Below, in pieces: positions 16,655-25,253 of a stretch of 51,775 nt of DNA. The translations under genes were made by a program, and so were the position numbers. Where the stretch lies: positions 1 to 51,775 of the forward strand of contig URFM01000021.1 of the NCBI GenBank assembly GCA_900547035.1, read 5' to 3'. This DNA is from an uncultured Clostridium sp. (GTDB lineage: Bacteria; Bacillota; Clostridia; Lachnospirales; Lachnospiraceae). Each line of letters starts with the position of its first letter. The first letter of the stretch is position 1. A model generated the notes under the pieces. The model had not been told where the DNA came from. It saw only the letters and a list, made by a program, of their open reading frames with translations, and made no database searches.

Positions 16655-17587
16655 ATGGATACCAGCATTTACCGTTATGTGACAGCTATTGCAGAATGCG
16701 GCAGTATTTCCGCAGCGGCCAAAAAGTTATTTATATCCCAGCCTGCGCTGACAAAACAGCTGGGGCGTCTGGAAAGCTCTCTGGGATTTAAACTGTTTGA
16801 TAGGGGAAATATCCCTATCTCTCTCACGGCAGAGGGAGAAATTTTTCTGGAGTACGCTTACCAGTACCTGACGCTGGAGCAGGAGATGACAAAAAGGCTG
16901 CAGCAGGTGGGACGATGGGACGGCATGGATGTTCAAGTGGCTACGACACACAGGGGAGGTACTTATGTGGGGCTTCATACGGCGATGTTTCTGAAAGAAT
17001 ATCCTCAGGTTCAGGTGGAGTATTTGGATAGCAGCGCCAGTAGCTGTGAGGAGGCTCTAGTGAATGAACAGGTGGAACTTGCGGTGTACACTGACCCGGT
17101 GATTTCAGATAAGATTGAATATATGCCCCTGGAGGAAGACCCGCTGGTGCTGGTAATCCCTAGAAACAGCTCTATTTTCCAGGAGCAAAATCTGGAAGAT
17201 AATGATTTGGAGCATCTCTATGAGTTGGAACCGGAAGAATTAAACCGGGAAGACCTGGTATTTATCCGTTCCACATCTAACCACAGTCTGTATCTGGCAG
17301 AGAATGCTTTATTTAAACAATATAAAATCCGTCCTGCCCGCACATTTACGGTTGATTACGTAGATACCAGATACAACATTGCATGCGGAGGAGGCGGAGT
17401 GGCCCTTCTGCCATTTGTCACGATAGATAAACGAGCGGACCACAGGAATGTGGTATACGCGACTCTGAAGGGAGAGCAGCTTTACCGCTATGTGATAATT
17501 GCCCGGAAAAAGGGACGAGCGATTTCTCAGGGGGCTAGACTTTTCTGGAAGTTTATGATTGGACAGAGGTTTCAGGATACGATTTAG
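16655..17587 (+). CDS. LysR-family transcriptional regulator
   Basis: Regulator of 310 residues. The helix-turn-helix is evident (CGSISAAAKKLFISQPALTKQLGRLES, within residues 12-42), followed by the LysR effector-binding domain. The ATG at 16655 follows AGGAGGAGCGAT; the 13 codons upstream in frame run through the glyA terminator and are rejected. It precedes, on the same strand, a 2-hydroxycarboxylate carrier and a hydrolase, separated by its own terminator (17669-17702). It is probably the regulator of that transport cassette, with the palindrome at 17821-17836 as a possible site. It is not closely similar to the LysR protein at 10974-11912. Confidence 0.9.
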   Translation: MDTSIYRYVTAIAECGSISAAAKKLFISQPALTKQLGRLESSLGFKLFDRGNIPISLTAEGEIFLEYAYQYLTLEQEMTKRLQQVGRWDGMDVQVATTHRGGTYVGLHTAMFLKEYPQVQVEYLDSSASSCEEALVNEQVELAVYTDPVISDKIEYMPLEEDPLVLVIPRNSSIFQEQNLEDNDLEHLYELEPEELNREDLVFIRSTSNHSLYLAENALFKQYKIRPARTFTVDYVDTRYNIACGGGGVALLPFVTIDKRADHRNVVYATLKGEQLYRYVIIARKKGRAISQGARLFWKFMIGQRFQDTI

Positions 17588-17668
17588 GAATCTGCCCGTT
17601 TTACAACCGTCCTGAAATGCTGCGCATATATAACAAAATAGAATAAAAGAAAGACAAAAAGGAATAGA

Positions 17669-17702
17669 TGCCGCGGTTTCGATAGGAAATTGCGGCATTT
17701 TT
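17669..17702 (+). terminator. Terminator after the second lysR gene
   Basis: TGCCGCGGTTTC (17669-17680) pairs with GAAATTGCGGCA (17685-17696), with two G-T pairs and a five-base loop, followed by TTTTT. The 311-base gap 17588-17898 holds this terminator, the promoter at 17782-17809 and the palindrome at 17821-17836; I see nothing else in it. Confidence 0.85.
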
Positions 17703-17781
17703 CGGCTGCAGGAAAGAAAACGTATTCTGAGAAGTTATAGGTTGGTTGTTTGGATAGAATGTCGGTGAATGGGCAAAAATA

Positions 17782-17809
17782 TTGAAAAGATTTGAGAAAA
17801 TTATATAAT
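17782..17809 (+). promoter_or_regulatory. Promoter for the 2-hydroxycarboxylate carrier
   Basis: TTGAAA (17782-17787), a 16-base spacer and TATAAT (17804-17809). The expected transcription start is just before the palindrome at 17821-17836. Confidence 0.6.
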
Positions 17810-17820
17810 AATACTTGTGG

Positions 17821-17836
17821 ATTTTATCGATAAAAT
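17821..17836. promoter_or_regulatory. 16-base perfect palindrome, candidate operator
   Basis: ATTTTATCGATAAAAT is perfectly self-complementary. It starts about five bases downstream of the expected transcription start, a position where a bound protein would block the promoter at 17782-17809. Confidence 0.5.
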
Positions 17837-17898
17837 ATCTGATTTGTACAGTGGGGAGCTCCTGGGGACAAAACTAATATAAGGAACAGGAGGACGAG

Positions 17899-19209
17899 AT
17901 GATAGGTAAATTAAAAGATATTCGGATATTGGGATTTCCGCTGCCGGGATTCATGGTACTTTTTGTGGGAATGATGGCCATTGCGCTATCTGGCGGCATG
18001 CTGGGAAATATGGTTGGAGCCTTAGCCTTTGCTTTGATTTGGGGAGGCATGGTTGGCTGGATTGGCGACCGGATTCCGATTTGGAAGGACTGGCTGGGAG
18101 GCGGAATGTTTCTGACCTGTCTGGCTACAGGAGCGCTGGCGACCTTTCATATTGTGCCGGATTCGGTAGTGGAAACGCTGAGTAATTTTAACGATACGGT
18201 AGGGTTCCTGGATTTATACATCTTGGTGTTGATTACAGGTGCGATTTTGTCCATCGACCGGAAACTGCTTATTAAGGCTTTTGCAGGCTTTATTCCGGCA
18301 ATCCTGGGAGCGGTTGTGGTATCATTTTTGTTTACTGTTGCCGCGGCCCTTATTGTGGGAGAAAATCCTTTGCTGAGTCTGATTAATGTGGCTCTGCCAA
18401 TCATGGGTGGGGGAAACGGAGCGGGCTGTATTCCCATGAGCAGGATGTGGGAGGAAATGACGGGAAATTCTGCGGATTCCTGGTATGCGCCGGCATTTGC
18501 GGTTATGTCGATCGGAAATATGTTTTCCGTGGTTTCAGCGGCTTTGCTGGACCGTCTGGGGAAAAAGTATCCCAATTTGACCGGAAATGGTGTTATGATG
18601 AAAGGGAAGGATTTAACGGGAGCTGAGGACCCGAAGGAGATTAAAATTGGCCTTGGCGAGTATGCTTCCGGCTTCGCGCTCGGCCTGGTATTATTTGTGT
18701 TTGCGGATTTCTATGCTTCCCATATTTCAATTATTAATAACATGAACCTGGGATTTTCTATCCACAAATTTGCTTTTATGGTTATTTTCGCCGGTATATT
18801 GAATGCTCTGGGTCTGGTTCCACCGGAAATCCGCGCGGGGGCCAGAGGGATGCAGACATTTTTTACCAAATATATGTCTCTCCCCTTGATGGTAACAGTA
18901 GGTATCGGAACAGATTTAGCGGAACTGGCGGGAGCGTTTACGTTCGCCAATGTGATTATGATTGCCGCCTGCGTAATCGGAGCTATGGTAGGCGCAGTTC
19001 TAATTGGCTCGCTGTTTAAGTTCTACCCCATCGAAATCGCTATTACTGCCGGACTGGATATGGCAGGCGGTGGCGGCTCTGGAGATGTGCAGATTTTGGG
19101 AGCCTGCCACCGGATGGAGCTGATGTCCTTTGCTCAGATTTCATCCAGGATTGGAGGAGCCATTATGCTGATTATCGCAAGCGCCATGTTTGGCATGGTC
19201 GTAAATTAA
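17899..19209 (+). CDS. 2-hydroxycarboxylate transporter (2HCT family, CitS/MaeN type)
   Basis: Membrane carrier of 436 residues with about eleven hydrophobic segments. The family's two glycine-rich re-entrant loops are clear: ALPIMGGGNGAGCIPMS near 165-185 and MAGGGGSGDVQILGACHR near 388-405. In the 2HCT family the first loop carries GGxG and the second binds the substrate carboxylates. Members carry citrate, malate or lactate with Na+ or H+, or exchange them. The ATG follows AGGAGGACGAG. It is cotranscribed with the alpha/beta hydrolase 17 bases downstream. No citrate lyase or malolactic enzyme lies nearby, so the acid and its fate are unknown. Confidence 0.88.
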   Translation: MIGKLKDIRILGFPLPGFMVLFVGMMAIALSGGMLGNMVGALAFALIWGGMVGWIGDRIPIWKDWLGGGMFLTCLATGALATFHIVPDSVVETLSNFNDTVGFLDLYILVLITGAILSIDRKLLIKAFAGFIPAILGAVVVSFLFTVAAALIVGENPLLSLINVALPIMGGGNGAGCIPMSRMWEEMTGNSADSWYAPAFAVMSIGNMFSVVSAALLDRLGKKYPNLTGNGVMMKGKDLTGAEDPKEIKIGLGEYASGFALGLVLFVFADFYASHISIINNMNLGFSIHKFAFMVIFAGILNALGLVPPEIRAGARGMQTFFTKYMSLPLMVTVGIGTDLAELAGAFTFANVIMIAACVIGAMVGAVLIGSLFKFYPIEIAITAGLDMAGGGGSGDVQILGACHRMELMSFAQISSRIGGAIMLIIASAMFGMVVN

Positions 19210-19226
19210 AGGAGGAGTAAGAGAAA

Positions 19227-20045
19227 ATGAGAGAGCAAGCACTGAGCGCCGGCCTGACGCCGGAAATGAAGAAAAATTTATTTGGAAATGCATACTTGAA
19301 TATGCTGTGGCATTGCCCTAGCGATCCGAGATTTCATTATTGGGTCCACCTTCCGGACTGCTATTATGAGGAGGAGAATCCCAGCTATCAGCTGCTGGTC
19401 ATAATCCATGGTACTGGCTGTGAGATTGAATCTTATCTGAGGGCTGCAAAGGGGTTGGCGGACCAAAACCATGTGGCGTTGCTGGCGCCAATGTTCCCCG
19501 GCGGGCTGATTGACCGGGAAGATTTTAATAGTTATAAACTGTTATCCTGTGACGGTGTGCGTTACGACCAGATTCTGCTGTCTATGATTGATGATATGAA
19601 GAAGCGCTATCCAGGGGTTCAGGCCGACCGGTTCTTTATGTTTGGTCATTCCGGCGGCGGACAATTTACCAATCGCTTTCTTTTTGCTCATCCGGAAAGA
19701 TTGAAGGCGGTGTCCATCGGTGCGCCGGGAAGACCAACGTTTTTGAACTTTGAGGAAGATTATTTCTGGGGCGTTCGTGATTTTGAAAAATACTTTGATA
19801 AGAAGCTGGATTTAGAGGCAGTGCGAAAAATACCAGTGCAGCTTACGGTGGGAGAGCTTGACAACAAGTATATCGGCGACTCCCCCTACGGCTACAACCG
19901 AGTAGAGCGGATGAAGAACCTGAAAGCTAATCTGGAGGAAAATGGATTGTCGGTTTCTCTGGAGATACTGCCCGGTCTGGGGCACCTGAACGGCGAGAAG
20001 GAGCGGGTGCAGACGGCCCAGAAATTTTTTGAATCCTATCTATAA
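19227..20045 (+). CDS. Alpha/beta hydrolase, esterase-like
   Basis: Hydrolase of 272 residues, of the PHB-depolymerase/esterase-like branch. The oxyanion-hole segment LVIIHGTGCE lies at 57-66 and the nucleophile elbow GHSGGG at 140-145 (S142). D212 in VGELDNKY and H253 in GLGHLNG complete the triad. There is no signal peptide. It follows the carrier by 17 bases after AAAGGAGGAG, so it probably acts on an ester or conjugate related to the transported hydroxyacid; this link is inference. It ends 93 bases before the convergent lacI-type gene; the gap holds a 12-base-pair hairpin (20062-20094). Confidence 0.8.
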   Translation: MREQALSAGLTPEMKKNLFGNAYLNMLWHCPSDPRFHYWVHLPDCYYEEENPSYQLLVIIHGTGCEIESYLRAAKGLADQNHVALLAPMFPGGLIDREDFNSYKLLSCDGVRYDQILLSMIDDMKKRYPGVQADRFFMFGHSGGGQFTNRFLFAHPERLKAVSIGAPGRPTFLNFEEDYFWGVRDFEKYFDKKLDLEAVRKIPVQLTVGELDNKYIGDSPYGYNRVERMKNLKANLEENGLSVSLEILPGLGHLNGEKERVQTAQKFFESYL

Positions 20046-20061
20046 TAAAGGTATGAAACAT

Positions 20062-20094
20062 GGCTCGGAGGATACAAAATCAATCCTCCGGGCC
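20062..20094. terminator. Hairpin between convergent genes
   Basis: GGCTCGGAGGAT (20062-20073) pairs with ATCCTCCGGGCC (20083-20094) around a nine-base loop. No T tract follows on either strand, so it is an atypical terminator at best, but its place between two convergent genes suits that role. Confidence 0.45.
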
Positions 20095-20137
20095 AAAATG
20101 CATCAATAGGAGCTAAGCCGCCCAAACCCATCCCCAT

Positions 20138-21157
20138 TCATCGGGAAACAGAAAGAGAGGTAGACTCCCGCACAATCAGCTCCGTATCCAGCAAGATCGT
20201 TTTATTGGGGATAGAGGGAGCCGTGATTTTTTCAATTAAAAGCTCACATGCCATCAGTCCGAGCCGCATCTGAGGCTGGTCGATGGTTGTAAGGCTTGGA
20301 ATGGTCATGGCTGATATGTCAATATTATCAAAGCCGATAACCTTTAAATCCTGAGGAATCCGCATGCCTACCAGGTGAGCGCCCCGAATCACTGAGGCGG
20401 CATATACGTCGGAAGTAGTGACAAAGCCGTCGGGAGGTGCGGCAGTACGAAGCAGCTGCATGGTGCTGGCAATGGCCAGCTCGTAGTTGATTTCCGGAAA
20501 AGTGACCACCAGGTTGGGGTCCGGCTCGATTCCGGCGGTTAAGAGAGCCTGGGCGTATCCTTTCTGGCGGTACCGGGCGTATTTGTATTCCATGGGACCG
20601 CTTAAAAAAGCAATACGCCTGCAGCCGTGAGAAATCAGATGCTCTGTCGCGATTTTACCGGCCTCAAAATCATCGATGGAAACATAGGGAAGGTCAATTT
20701 CATCATTGAACTCACAGCATTGAACCAGGGGGATTCGGGAGCTGATTTCTTTAAGAATAGCCAGAGGGATACTGTTGAGAGTAATGACTCCCACAGCGCT
20801 GACCTTCCGGAGAATCTCCAGAAAGCGGGCCAGGGTATTGTGGTTTAGAAAATCTTCGTTAATTAGCAGATGGTATCCGTGGCGAAGGGCTCCTGCTTTG
20901 GCACCGCGGATAATTTCATTATAAAATGGATTGTCCAGAGCGGGGGCGTTGATAATTAATACATTGTTTCTGGCACTTGCCCGATTTTGTTTTTCCTGAA
21001 AGGGGTAGCCGTGGGATTTTAAAACTTCCACTACGGCCTGATAGGTTTCCTCCTTTACAAGACTTTGATGATTTAAGACACGGGAGACGGTGGAAGGCGA
21101 GACGCCTGCCTCCCGGGCAATCTGAGCTACAGTTGGATATTTGGAAGATGGGTTCAT
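20138..21157 (-). CDS. LacI-family transcriptional regulator
   Basis: Repressor of 339 residues. The N-terminal LacI helix-turn-helix is intact (TVAQIAREAGVSPSTVSRVLNHQ, residues 8-30), followed by a hinge and a periplasmic-binding-protein-like effector domain (NVLIINAPALDNPFYNEIIRGA onward; VIGFDNIDISAMTIPSLTTIDQP near the C-terminus). The ATG at 21157 follows AGGAGGAAATTTTA; 13 further codons upstream are rejected. It is divergent from the sugar operon 21479-31673 and probably represses it until the imported sugar or a derivative binds. Candidate sites with a central CG lie at 21395-21406 and near 21316-21324. Confidence 0.92.
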   Translation of the reverse strand: MNPSSKYPTVAQIAREAGVSPSTVSRVLNHQSLVKEETYQAVVEVLKSHGYPFQEKQNRASARNNVLIINAPALDNPFYNEIIRGAKAGALRHGYHLLINEDFLNHNTLARFLEILRKVSAVGVITLNSIPLAILKEISSRIPLVQCCEFNDEIDLPYVSIDDFEAGKIATEHLISHGCRRIAFLSGPMEYKYARYRQKGYAQALLTAGIEPDPNLVVTFPEINYELAIASTMQLLRTAAPPDGFVTTSDVYAASVIRGAHLVGMRIPQDLKVIGFDNIDISAMTIPSLTTIDQPQMRLGLMACELLIEKITAPSIPNKTILLDTELIVRESTSLSVSR

Positions 21158-21350
21158 TAAAATTTCCTCCTGCTTGAAAAGATGGACGGGCCACAAAAAA
21201 CTAATTTTACTATATCAGCAAAGTATAAAATAATCAAGAAAAATTTCTGAAATATTTCATATATATTCTGAAACATCATGGCGAAATTCCCAACTATAGT
21301 AATTTTAATTGTGCAAAACGCTTAAAAAATCCGGACAATATTGATAAATA

Positions 21351-21379
21351 TTGACTAAAATAACAGGAGGTGATATGAT
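21351..21379 (+). promoter_or_regulatory. Promoter of the uncharacterised sugar operon
   Basis: TTGACT (21351-21356), 17-base spacer, TATGAT (21374-21379). The 321-base gap 21158-21478 holds this promoter, the candidate LacI sites and a leader of about 90 bases; I see no riboswitch in it. Confidence 0.65.
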
Positions 21380-21394
21380 TCTTTCAGAAATGAA

Positions 21395-21406
21395 TGAAAC
21401 GTTTTG
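21395..21406. promoter_or_regulatory. Candidate LacI-type operator
   Basis: TGAAACGTTTTG is centred on the CG step typical of LacI-family sites, with GAAAC/GTTTT half-sites, about ten bases downstream of the expected transcription start. A weaker AAAACGCTT element lies upstream of the promoter near 21316-21324, about 80 bases away, a spacing that could allow looping. Confidence 0.5.
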
Positions 21407-21478
21407 AAACAGAACAGGGGAAAAGCAAAAATAATTAAAGGCCGGCGGGGTACGGCCAAATTAAAGGAGGTATACATA

Positions 21479-22645
21479 ATGAAAAAAGTCTTAGCGAGCG
21501 TACTGGCACTAACAATGGCAGCGTCCTTAGTGGGCTGCGGTTCCTCGTCTACCGCGGACACAACGGCTGCGGAGGCGCAGACAGAGGCTTCGTCCGCGGC
21601 GGAAGCGGCGGAAGACGGAACTGAGGCCCAGTCCGGTGAAGAGGCGGCAGAAGGAGGGGAAGAAGTCAGCTATGATTTTAAAATCGGCGTGATAACTCCC
21701 TCCGGAGACCATGGATTTACCGGTGAGAGCGTAGCTCAGGCAAATCTGGAGGCAGAGCTTCTGATGGAGCAGTATCCCGGTCTTGACATCACCGTTCGGG
21801 ACGGCATCGACGCTTCCGCTCAGATCACATCCATCGAGAATATGCTGGCCGGCGGAGATATGGACATGATTATTCTCTGGCCCATGGAAGGCGAGGCGTT
21901 AAGAAGCGCGGCTCAGTCCATCGTAGATGCCGGTGTGAAGCTGGTAGTTTACGACCGCCTGATTGAGGGATTTGAGCATGAAAACTTTGTAGGCGATATT
22001 ATGGGCGACAACGTAGGAATCGGCAAGAACATGGGCGAGTATCTGAACACCTTCTTCGCTGATGACGACGATGTACAGTATCTGCGCTTCGTAGGCGACA
22101 GCTCCACCGTTACCTCTCAGAGAAGCGATGGAATGGACGGCGTTCTGGCGGACAACTTTAATCAGGTTTCCGAGACTCTGGTAACCAACTGGTCCACCGA
22201 GACGGCGCAGACCCAGATGGAGAACTGGCTGGGCTCCCACAGCAAGGAAGAGATCGAGGCTCTCGATCTGATCGTAACCCATGACGACGAGATCGTAGAC
22301 GGCCTGATGAACGCTCTGGATGCATATTCAGGAGAGGCCGCCATCAATGTGAAGCTGATTACCTCCGTAGGAGGCCGTGAGGAAACTCTGCAGAAATTTG
22401 AGAATACACAGCTGGGCGTGAAGTTCTGGACCTCCTTCTTCTCCCCGTCCTTTATCCGTCAGGCATTTGAGCTGGGACTGGCTGACCTGACCGGACAGCC
22501 CTTTGAGGCAGAGCAGGATGAGAACGGAACCTATCTGATTCCTTCCTTCTCCATCACCAATGCAGATCAGGCAGGCGATGAGGACTTCGAGAGCTACCGT
22601 GCTACGGAAGACTATGAGGAGCGCTACGCCATCAGCCTGGAATAA
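21479..22645 (+). CDS. Sugar-binding lipoprotein (RbsB-like, Peripla_BP_4)
   Basis: Substrate-binding lipoprotein of 388 residues. The signal peptide MKKVLASVLALTMAASLVGC ends in a lipobox with C20. A stalk of about 40 residues, rich in Glu, Ala, Thr and Ser, follows, and then the two-lobed sugar-binding fold (FKIGVITPSGDHGFTGESVAQANLEAE; DMIILWPMEGEALRSAAQSIVDAG). AAAGGAGG precedes the start; 25 upstream in-frame codons are rejected. It is the first gene of the sugar operon and is separated from the ATPase gene by a hairpin (22687-22713). It delivers a sugar or polyol to the permease at 24230-25222. The ligand cannot be told from sequence. Confidence 0.9.
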   Translation: MKKVLASVLALTMAASLVGCGSSSTADTTAAEAQTEASSAAEAAEDGTEAQSGEEAAEGGEEVSYDFKIGVITPSGDHGFTGESVAQANLEAELLMEQYPGLDITVRDGIDASAQITSIENMLAGGDMDMIILWPMEGEALRSAAQSIVDAGVKLVVYDRLIEGFEHENFVGDIMGDNVGIGKNMGEYLNTFFADDDDVQYLRFVGDSSTVTSQRSDGMDGVLADNFNQVSETLVTNWSTETAQTQMENWLGSHSKEEIEALDLIVTHDDEIVDGLMNALDAYSGEAAINVKLITSVGGREETLQKFENTQLGVKFWTSFFSPSFIRQAFELGLADLTGQPFEAEQDENGTYLIPSFSITNADQAGDEDFESYRATEDYEERYAISLE

Positions 22646-22686
22646 GAAAAAAGAATGAACCATTTTCTGTAACTGACAGGAAATCC

Positions 22687-22713
22687 GGAAGGGCCGAACA
22701 GGCCCTTCCTTTA
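22687..22713 (+). terminator. Intercistronic hairpin in the sugar operon
   Basis: GGAAGGGCC (22687-22695), loop GAACA, GGCCCTTCC (22701-22709), then TTTAT. The stem is perfect, but the T run is short, so partial read-through is likely. Placed between binding protein and ATPase, it would keep the binding protein in excess, by partial termination or by protecting the upstream mRNA. Confidence 0.7.
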
Positions 22714-22737
22714 TAAACAGACAAAGGGGACATTAAG

Positions 22738-24255
22738 ATGCTGGTAGAAATGAAAGACATCGTAATGGAATTCGGGCCTACCAAAGCCGTAGATCATGTC
22801 AGTATCCAGGTGAAGCCGGGAACGATTCTGGGGCTTTTGGGAGAAAACGGCGCCGGAAAGTCCACCTTAATGAATGTGCTTGCAGGCACCTATCTGCCCG
22901 TATCGGGCGATATTCTGATCGACGGGAAAAAGGTTGTGATGAGCAACGCCAAGGTTGCCAACCGAAACGGAATCCGGTTTATCCACCAGGAGCTGAATCT
23001 GTGCGAGGATTTAAAAGTATTTGAGAATATGTATCTGGGCGAGGAAACCAGCCGTTTCGGCCTCCTTCGCAAGGAGGAGATGAAGAAAAACTGCCAGCAG
23101 GTCCTGGACCGGATGAAGGTCCGGATCAATCTGGAATCCCTGGTCGAGGAGCTGAGCGCGGCCCAGAAGCAGCTGGTGGAAATCGCCAAAGCTCTGCTGT
23201 TTCGGTCGGAATTGATTATTATGGACGAGCCCACTACGGCATTGTCCAACAACGAGATTGACAATCTCTTTGAGATTATGGAACAGCTGAAGGCGGAGGG
23301 GGTAAGCTTTATCTACATATCCCATAAAATGCCGGAGCTGTTCCGGATCTGCGATGATTACTATGTGCTCCGGGACGGACGTCTGGTGGCGGAAGGAAAG
23401 TTTTCCGACATCGACGAGGAGGGCATCACAGAGCTGATGATCGGTCATCAGCTGAATGAAGAAGATTTCTCCAATCATGAGGACTATACCAGGGAGGAAG
23501 TGGCCCTGGAGGTACAAAACCTTTCCGGAAACAATTTCCAGGATATCAGCCTTAAGCTCCACCGGGGCCAGGTCATTGCCATTACCGGCCTGCAGGGCTC
23601 CGGACGGGATGAACTGGCGGACGCCCTGTTCGGAGTAATCGGGGCGGAAGGAATTGTGAAAGTAAACGGCCAGGAAATTAAGAAAAACAGACCGGTGAAA
23701 TACCACATGGACCGGAAGATTGCCATGGTTCCCAGAATCCGGAAGGAGAGAGGAATCCACAACGATTTGTCCATCTATGACAATCTTTCCATGGCGTTTT
23801 TGAATACCAAGTGGAAAAAGCTGCTGATTAATGGTAAGCAGGAGCGGCAGCGCTACCAGAAGGAGGCAAAGGCCCTCCGGGTTAAAGCCGGAGATCCCGG
23901 AGAATCCATCACCTCTCTTTCCGGAGGAAACCAGCAGAAGGTGATTCTGGGAAAATGGCTGGAAACCGATGCGGATGTGTTTCTCTTTGACAATCCCACT
24001 CAGGGAATCGACGTGGGGACGAAATTTGAAATCTATCATCTGATTTTGAAGCTGGCCAGGGAGGGAAAGGCCGCTCTGGTGTTCAGCTCGGAATTTCCGG
24101 AGATCTATAAGGTGGCGGACCGCTGCATGGTTCTCTATAAAGGGAAAATCAACGCGGTGCTGGACCGGGATGAGATGACCGAAAAAAATGTAATGTACTA
24201 CTCGACAGGGGCGAATTTGGAGGCGGAGAATGATGGAGACTTTAAAGACAGTTGA
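22738..24255 (+). CDS. Sugar ABC transporter ATPase, two domains (RbsA/MglA type)
   Basis: Double ATPase of 505 residues, the normal RbsA length. The first domain has Walker A GENGAGKST (35-43), a degenerate signature LSAAQKQLVEIAKAL and Walker B LIIMDEPTTAL. The second has a degenerate Walker A, GLQGSGRDE, which is usual in this family, a good signature SLSGGNQQKVILGKWL and a Walker B reading FLFDNPTQGIDVG. There Asn replaces the Glu next to the Walker B Asp, so the second site may bind ATP without hydrolysing it. The ATG follows AAAGGGGACATTAAG. It overlaps the permease gene by 26 bases. It energises sugar import. Confidence 0.93.
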   Translation: MLVEMKDIVMEFGPTKAVDHVSIQVKPGTILGLLGENGAGKSTLMNVLAGTYLPVSGDILIDGKKVVMSNAKVANRNGIRFIHQELNLCEDLKVFENMYLGEETSRFGLLRKEEMKKNCQQVLDRMKVRINLESLVEELSAAQKQLVEIAKALLFRSELIIMDEPTTALSNNEIDNLFEIMEQLKAEGVSFIYISHKMPELFRICDDYYVLRDGRLVAEGKFSDIDEEGITELMIGHQLNEEDFSNHEDYTREEVALEVQNLSGNNFQDISLKLHRGQVIAITGLQGSGRDELADALFGVIGAEGIVKVNGQEIKKNRPVKYHMDRKIAMVPRIRKERGIHNDLSIYDNLSMAFLNTKWKKLLINGKQERQRYQKEAKALRVKAGDPGESITSLSGGNQQKVILGKWLETDADVFLFDNPTQGIDVGTKFEIYHLILKLAREGKAALVFSSEFPEIYKVADRCMVLYKGKINAVLDRDEMTEKNVMYYSTGANLEAENDGDFKDS

Positions 24256-25222
24256 GCCGAAAGCTTTATTCAAGAAAGTGGCAAGGGAGTATAGCTTTGT
24301 TTTTTCGCTGATTCTCCTGTTGATTATTGCCACATGTGTGAATCCGAACTTTTTTACCTGGAATAACATTACCAACATTTTTGTGCAGAGCTCCATGGTG
24401 GGACTGGTTGCCATGGGAATGAGCATGGTAATTTCCGCGGGGCAGATCGACATTTCCGTAGGAGCTCAGATTGCGATTATCGGAGGATTTGGCATCGAGG
24501 TGCTCAACAGCACCGGAAGCGTCTGGGTGATGCTGCTGTTCTGCTGTGCCTTTGGCATTGCCATTGGAACCGTAAACGGACTGCTGGTGTCTATGGGACA
24601 TATGCCGCCGATGATTGCTACCCTTGCCATGCAGTCCGCCTGCCGTTCCATCATCAACCATTTTGGTTCCGGCGGACCCTTTACGGTGGATAAGACCATC
24701 TATGAGTCCTTCCGCCAGCTGGCAGTGGGAGGAATCGGAGTGGGGAAATTTAAGGTTCCCTACCTGATGCTGATTTTCATTGCGGCGGGAATTATTTTCC
24801 ATATTATTATGAAGCATACCAAGCTTGGAAAACACATCTACGCAGTGGGAAGCAACGAGACAAGCGCCCGCCTGGCAGGCATCAATGTGGCGTTGATCAA
24901 GACGGTTGTATTCTCCATTACCGGCCTGATGTGCGGCATCGCGGCAGTGATCTACGCCTCCAGAATGACGGCGGTAGCTGCTTCCAGCGCGGCTGTGAAC
25001 TATGAGATGGACGCCATCGCGGCAGTTGCCATCGGAGGAACCTCCATGTCCGGCGGCCGGGGCAAGATTATCGGAACCTTTGTAGGCGTATTGATGTTTA
25101 AGATTATCAACAACATTCTGACGGCGGCGGATGTATCCACGTTCTTAAACGGTGCCATCAGCGCGGCAATTATCGTGATTGCAGTGCTGCTGCAGGGATT
25201 CCAGAACCGCAGCAGAAAGTAA
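24230..25222 (+). CDS. Sugar ABC transporter permease (RbsC type)
   Basis: Membrane permease of about 330 residues with eight to ten hydrophobic segments, of the RbsC/BPD_transp_2 family. Family landmarks are VAMGMSMVISAGQIDISVGAQ near 65-85, NETSARLAGINV (the ATPase-docking loop) near 205-216, and AVAIGGTSMSGGRGKIIGTFVG near 265-286. Two adjacent ATGs (24230, 24233) can serve as the start; both lie within the end of the ATPase gene, so the genes are coupled. It forms a homodimeric channel working with the binding protein at 21479 and the ATPase at 22738. Confidence 0.92.
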   Translation: MMETLKTVEPKALFKKVAREYSFVFSLILLLIIATCVNPNFFTWNNITNIFVQSSMVGLVAMGMSMVISAGQIDISVGAQIAIIGGFGIEVLNSTGSVWVMLLFCCAFGIAIGTVNGLLVSMGHMPPMIATLAMQSACRSIINHFGSGGPFTVDKTIYESFRQLAVGGIGVGKFKVPYLMLIFIAAGIIFHIIMKHTKLGKHIYAVGSNETSARLAGINVALIKTVVFSITGLMCGIAAVIYASRMTAVAASSAAVNYEMDAIAAVAIGGTSMSGGRGKIIGTFVGVLMFKIINNILTAADVSTFLNGAISAAIIVIAVLLQGFQNRSRK

Positions 25223-25253
25223 TGGATTTGTAAAAGAGGGAAGGTGAAGGAAA

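Noticed and set aside
21365..21406. Ten-codon frame after AGGAGGTGAT, starting ATG at 21374, before the sugar-binding protein
   Set aside because: Its ribosome binding site lies in the spacer of the promoter at 21351-21379, so it would not be in that transcript; the TATGAT is better read as the -10 box.
23011..24453. 480-codon minus-strand frame across the sugar ABC ATPase and permease
   Set aside because: It is long but antisense to two clearly recognisable genes, has no family features, and arises from the codon bias of those genes.
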